This document shows positions 63,241 through 64,000 of a stretch of 64,000 nucleotides of DNA, one piece after another. The DNA comes from Schizophyllum amplum (Eukaryota; Basidiomycota; Agaricomycetes; Agaricales; Schizophyllaceae). The position numbers and the translations under genes are program-made. The notes under the pieces were generated by a model. That model saw only the letters and a list, made by a program, of their open reading frames with translations, searched no databases and had not been told where the DNA came from. The DNA is taken from positions 744,001-808,000 of the forward strand of contig VDMD01000006.1 in assembly GCA_007026445.1 (NCBI GenBank), in the 5' to 3' direction. How positions within the stretch are numbered: position 1 is the stretch's first letter; each line of letters opens with the position of its first letter.

Positions 63241-64000
63241 CGCACGTGTGGCTGATATAAATGCGAGTCTGATCGCCCCGCTGCGCCTTCTTCCTGACCG
63301 CCATCGCGCTGCGTGCGCCCTGAACTTGTGCGTCGTGTCGCTGCTCTTCGGAGTCCCGTTCATACGTGTGGCGCGCGCATAGCGGTACGCCTGCGACCTT
63401 CTGCTGCATCTTTGGACACCTAACGCAGCGCTCATCCACAGATTGGTGTTACTTACGCCGGAATGACGAGCGGCGCCGGCGACGCGCCCGCCCCCGATGA
63501 GGATGGGGAGCTCGAGGCTACCGCTAGGTGACCATCACGTCGTCTCGAAATCCCCGTCGCGCTCTACGCTAACCATCATCATGCAGGTATCTCGTTCTTC
63601 TTCGCGGTCACTCAACGCGTCAGGTCAGCCATAACTTGGGCGTTGCGTTGCCGCCCTCCGAAGTCCGGCCTATACCTAGGTGTGGCGCGCGCGCGCGTTG
63701 CGGTACGCCCGCGGTCTTCTGCCCCATCTTTAGACACCTAACACATTTGCAGATTGACAACCACCGGAACGTGCGGCGTCAACGACGCGCTCCCGATGAG
63801 GAGCTCGGGGATACCATCATGCAGGGTACGTCGTCCCAACCTCCCCGTCCCCTTCTATGCTGACAACCTCTATGCAGCTAACCATACATCTTTCTTGGCC
63901 CTCCACTTCTTACATAGCACAGGCCATTTTCTCCCTCGTTTGACATTCCCCGTAGTATCATTAGTAGTACCCTTCGACAGTGGCATGTAGTAGGATAGCT
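63241..64000 (+). other. Imperfect tandem duplication, possible 5' end of a gene running off the window
   Basis: A segment of about 320 bp (about 63355-63600) is repeated with many changes at about 63660-63850. Shared are GTGTGGCGCGCGCRYRGCGG, RCCTAACRCA, CGATGAGGA..GAGCTCG and ATCATGCAG. The first copy has an ATG (63464) reading MTSGAGDAPAPDEDGELEAT and a TATAAAT at about 63256. Splice-like GTACG/CAG signals follow. It could be a first-exon duplication; the window ends before it can be resolved. Confidence 0.35.

Noticed and set aside
1..64000. CRISPR arrays, rRNA genes, bacterial operons
   Set aside because: The tandem repeats lack unique spacers of constant length. No rRNA-like sequence or Shine-Dalgarno-led gene strings were seen, and genes carry spliceosomal introns.

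Overview
The window looks like chromosomal DNA of an agaricomycete (mushroom-forming) basidiomycete. The evidence is: genes with many very short GT-AG introns (about 38-60 nt); a CxC2-type KDZ transposase, Tnp2-like CACTA and hAT transposases of the basidiomycete type; several lineage-expanded agaricomycete protein families (RNase H1 N-terminal domain proteins, a large unnamed family ending in a Trp-rich LQPEWR-type domain); and a fungal Uba4/MOCS3 gene. No species can be named from the sequence alone. Nothing bacterial, viral or organellar was seen.

Layout. 1-2.1 kb: decayed tyrosine-recombinase (DIRS-order) retrotransposon, minus strand. 2.2-3.4 kb: GC-rich repeats. 3.4-7.4 kb: an 11-exon KDZ transposase gene with every exon in frame (1113 aa, minus). 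7.7-9.5 kb: unknown 481-aa gene (minus). 10.6-12.6 kb: two neighbouring genes for RNase H1 N-terminal (hybrid-binding-like) domains (minus). 13.0-16.2 kb: a member of a big agaricomycete family, broken by two in-frame TGA codons. 16.3-22.5 kb: gene-poor DNA with a 3.1-kb inverted-repeat structure, a cluster of palindromes and a DIRS gag fragment.

22.5-53.8 kb is a clean nest of transposons, each layer proved by target-site duplications. A hAT transposase gene (start 22489) is split by an LTR element (22983-51239, TSD CATCC). That element is split by a Copia element (27476-49585, identical 264-bp LTRs). The Copia element is split inside its single gag-pol frame by a 16.1-kb three-gene CACTA element (31649-47748, TSD TGA). 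The CACTA element itself contains a DIRS-type relic and a minisatellite. The 3' part of the hAT gene also carries two MITEs (TA and 8-bp TSDs). Conceptually removing the insertions leaves the hAT, Copia and CACTA reading frames open across every junction.

53.8-64 kb is the host-like part: a UBA4/MOCS3-type gene with an 801-bp almost pure pyrimidine intron and minisatellites expanded inside its rhodanese region; a 2-kb field of tandem repeats; a 12-exon gene for a two-repeat membrane protein interrupted by one TAA; and a duplicated segment at the right edge.

Gene models were spliced by eye. All exon sums given are multiples of three. Family names come from motif recognition, not from searches.
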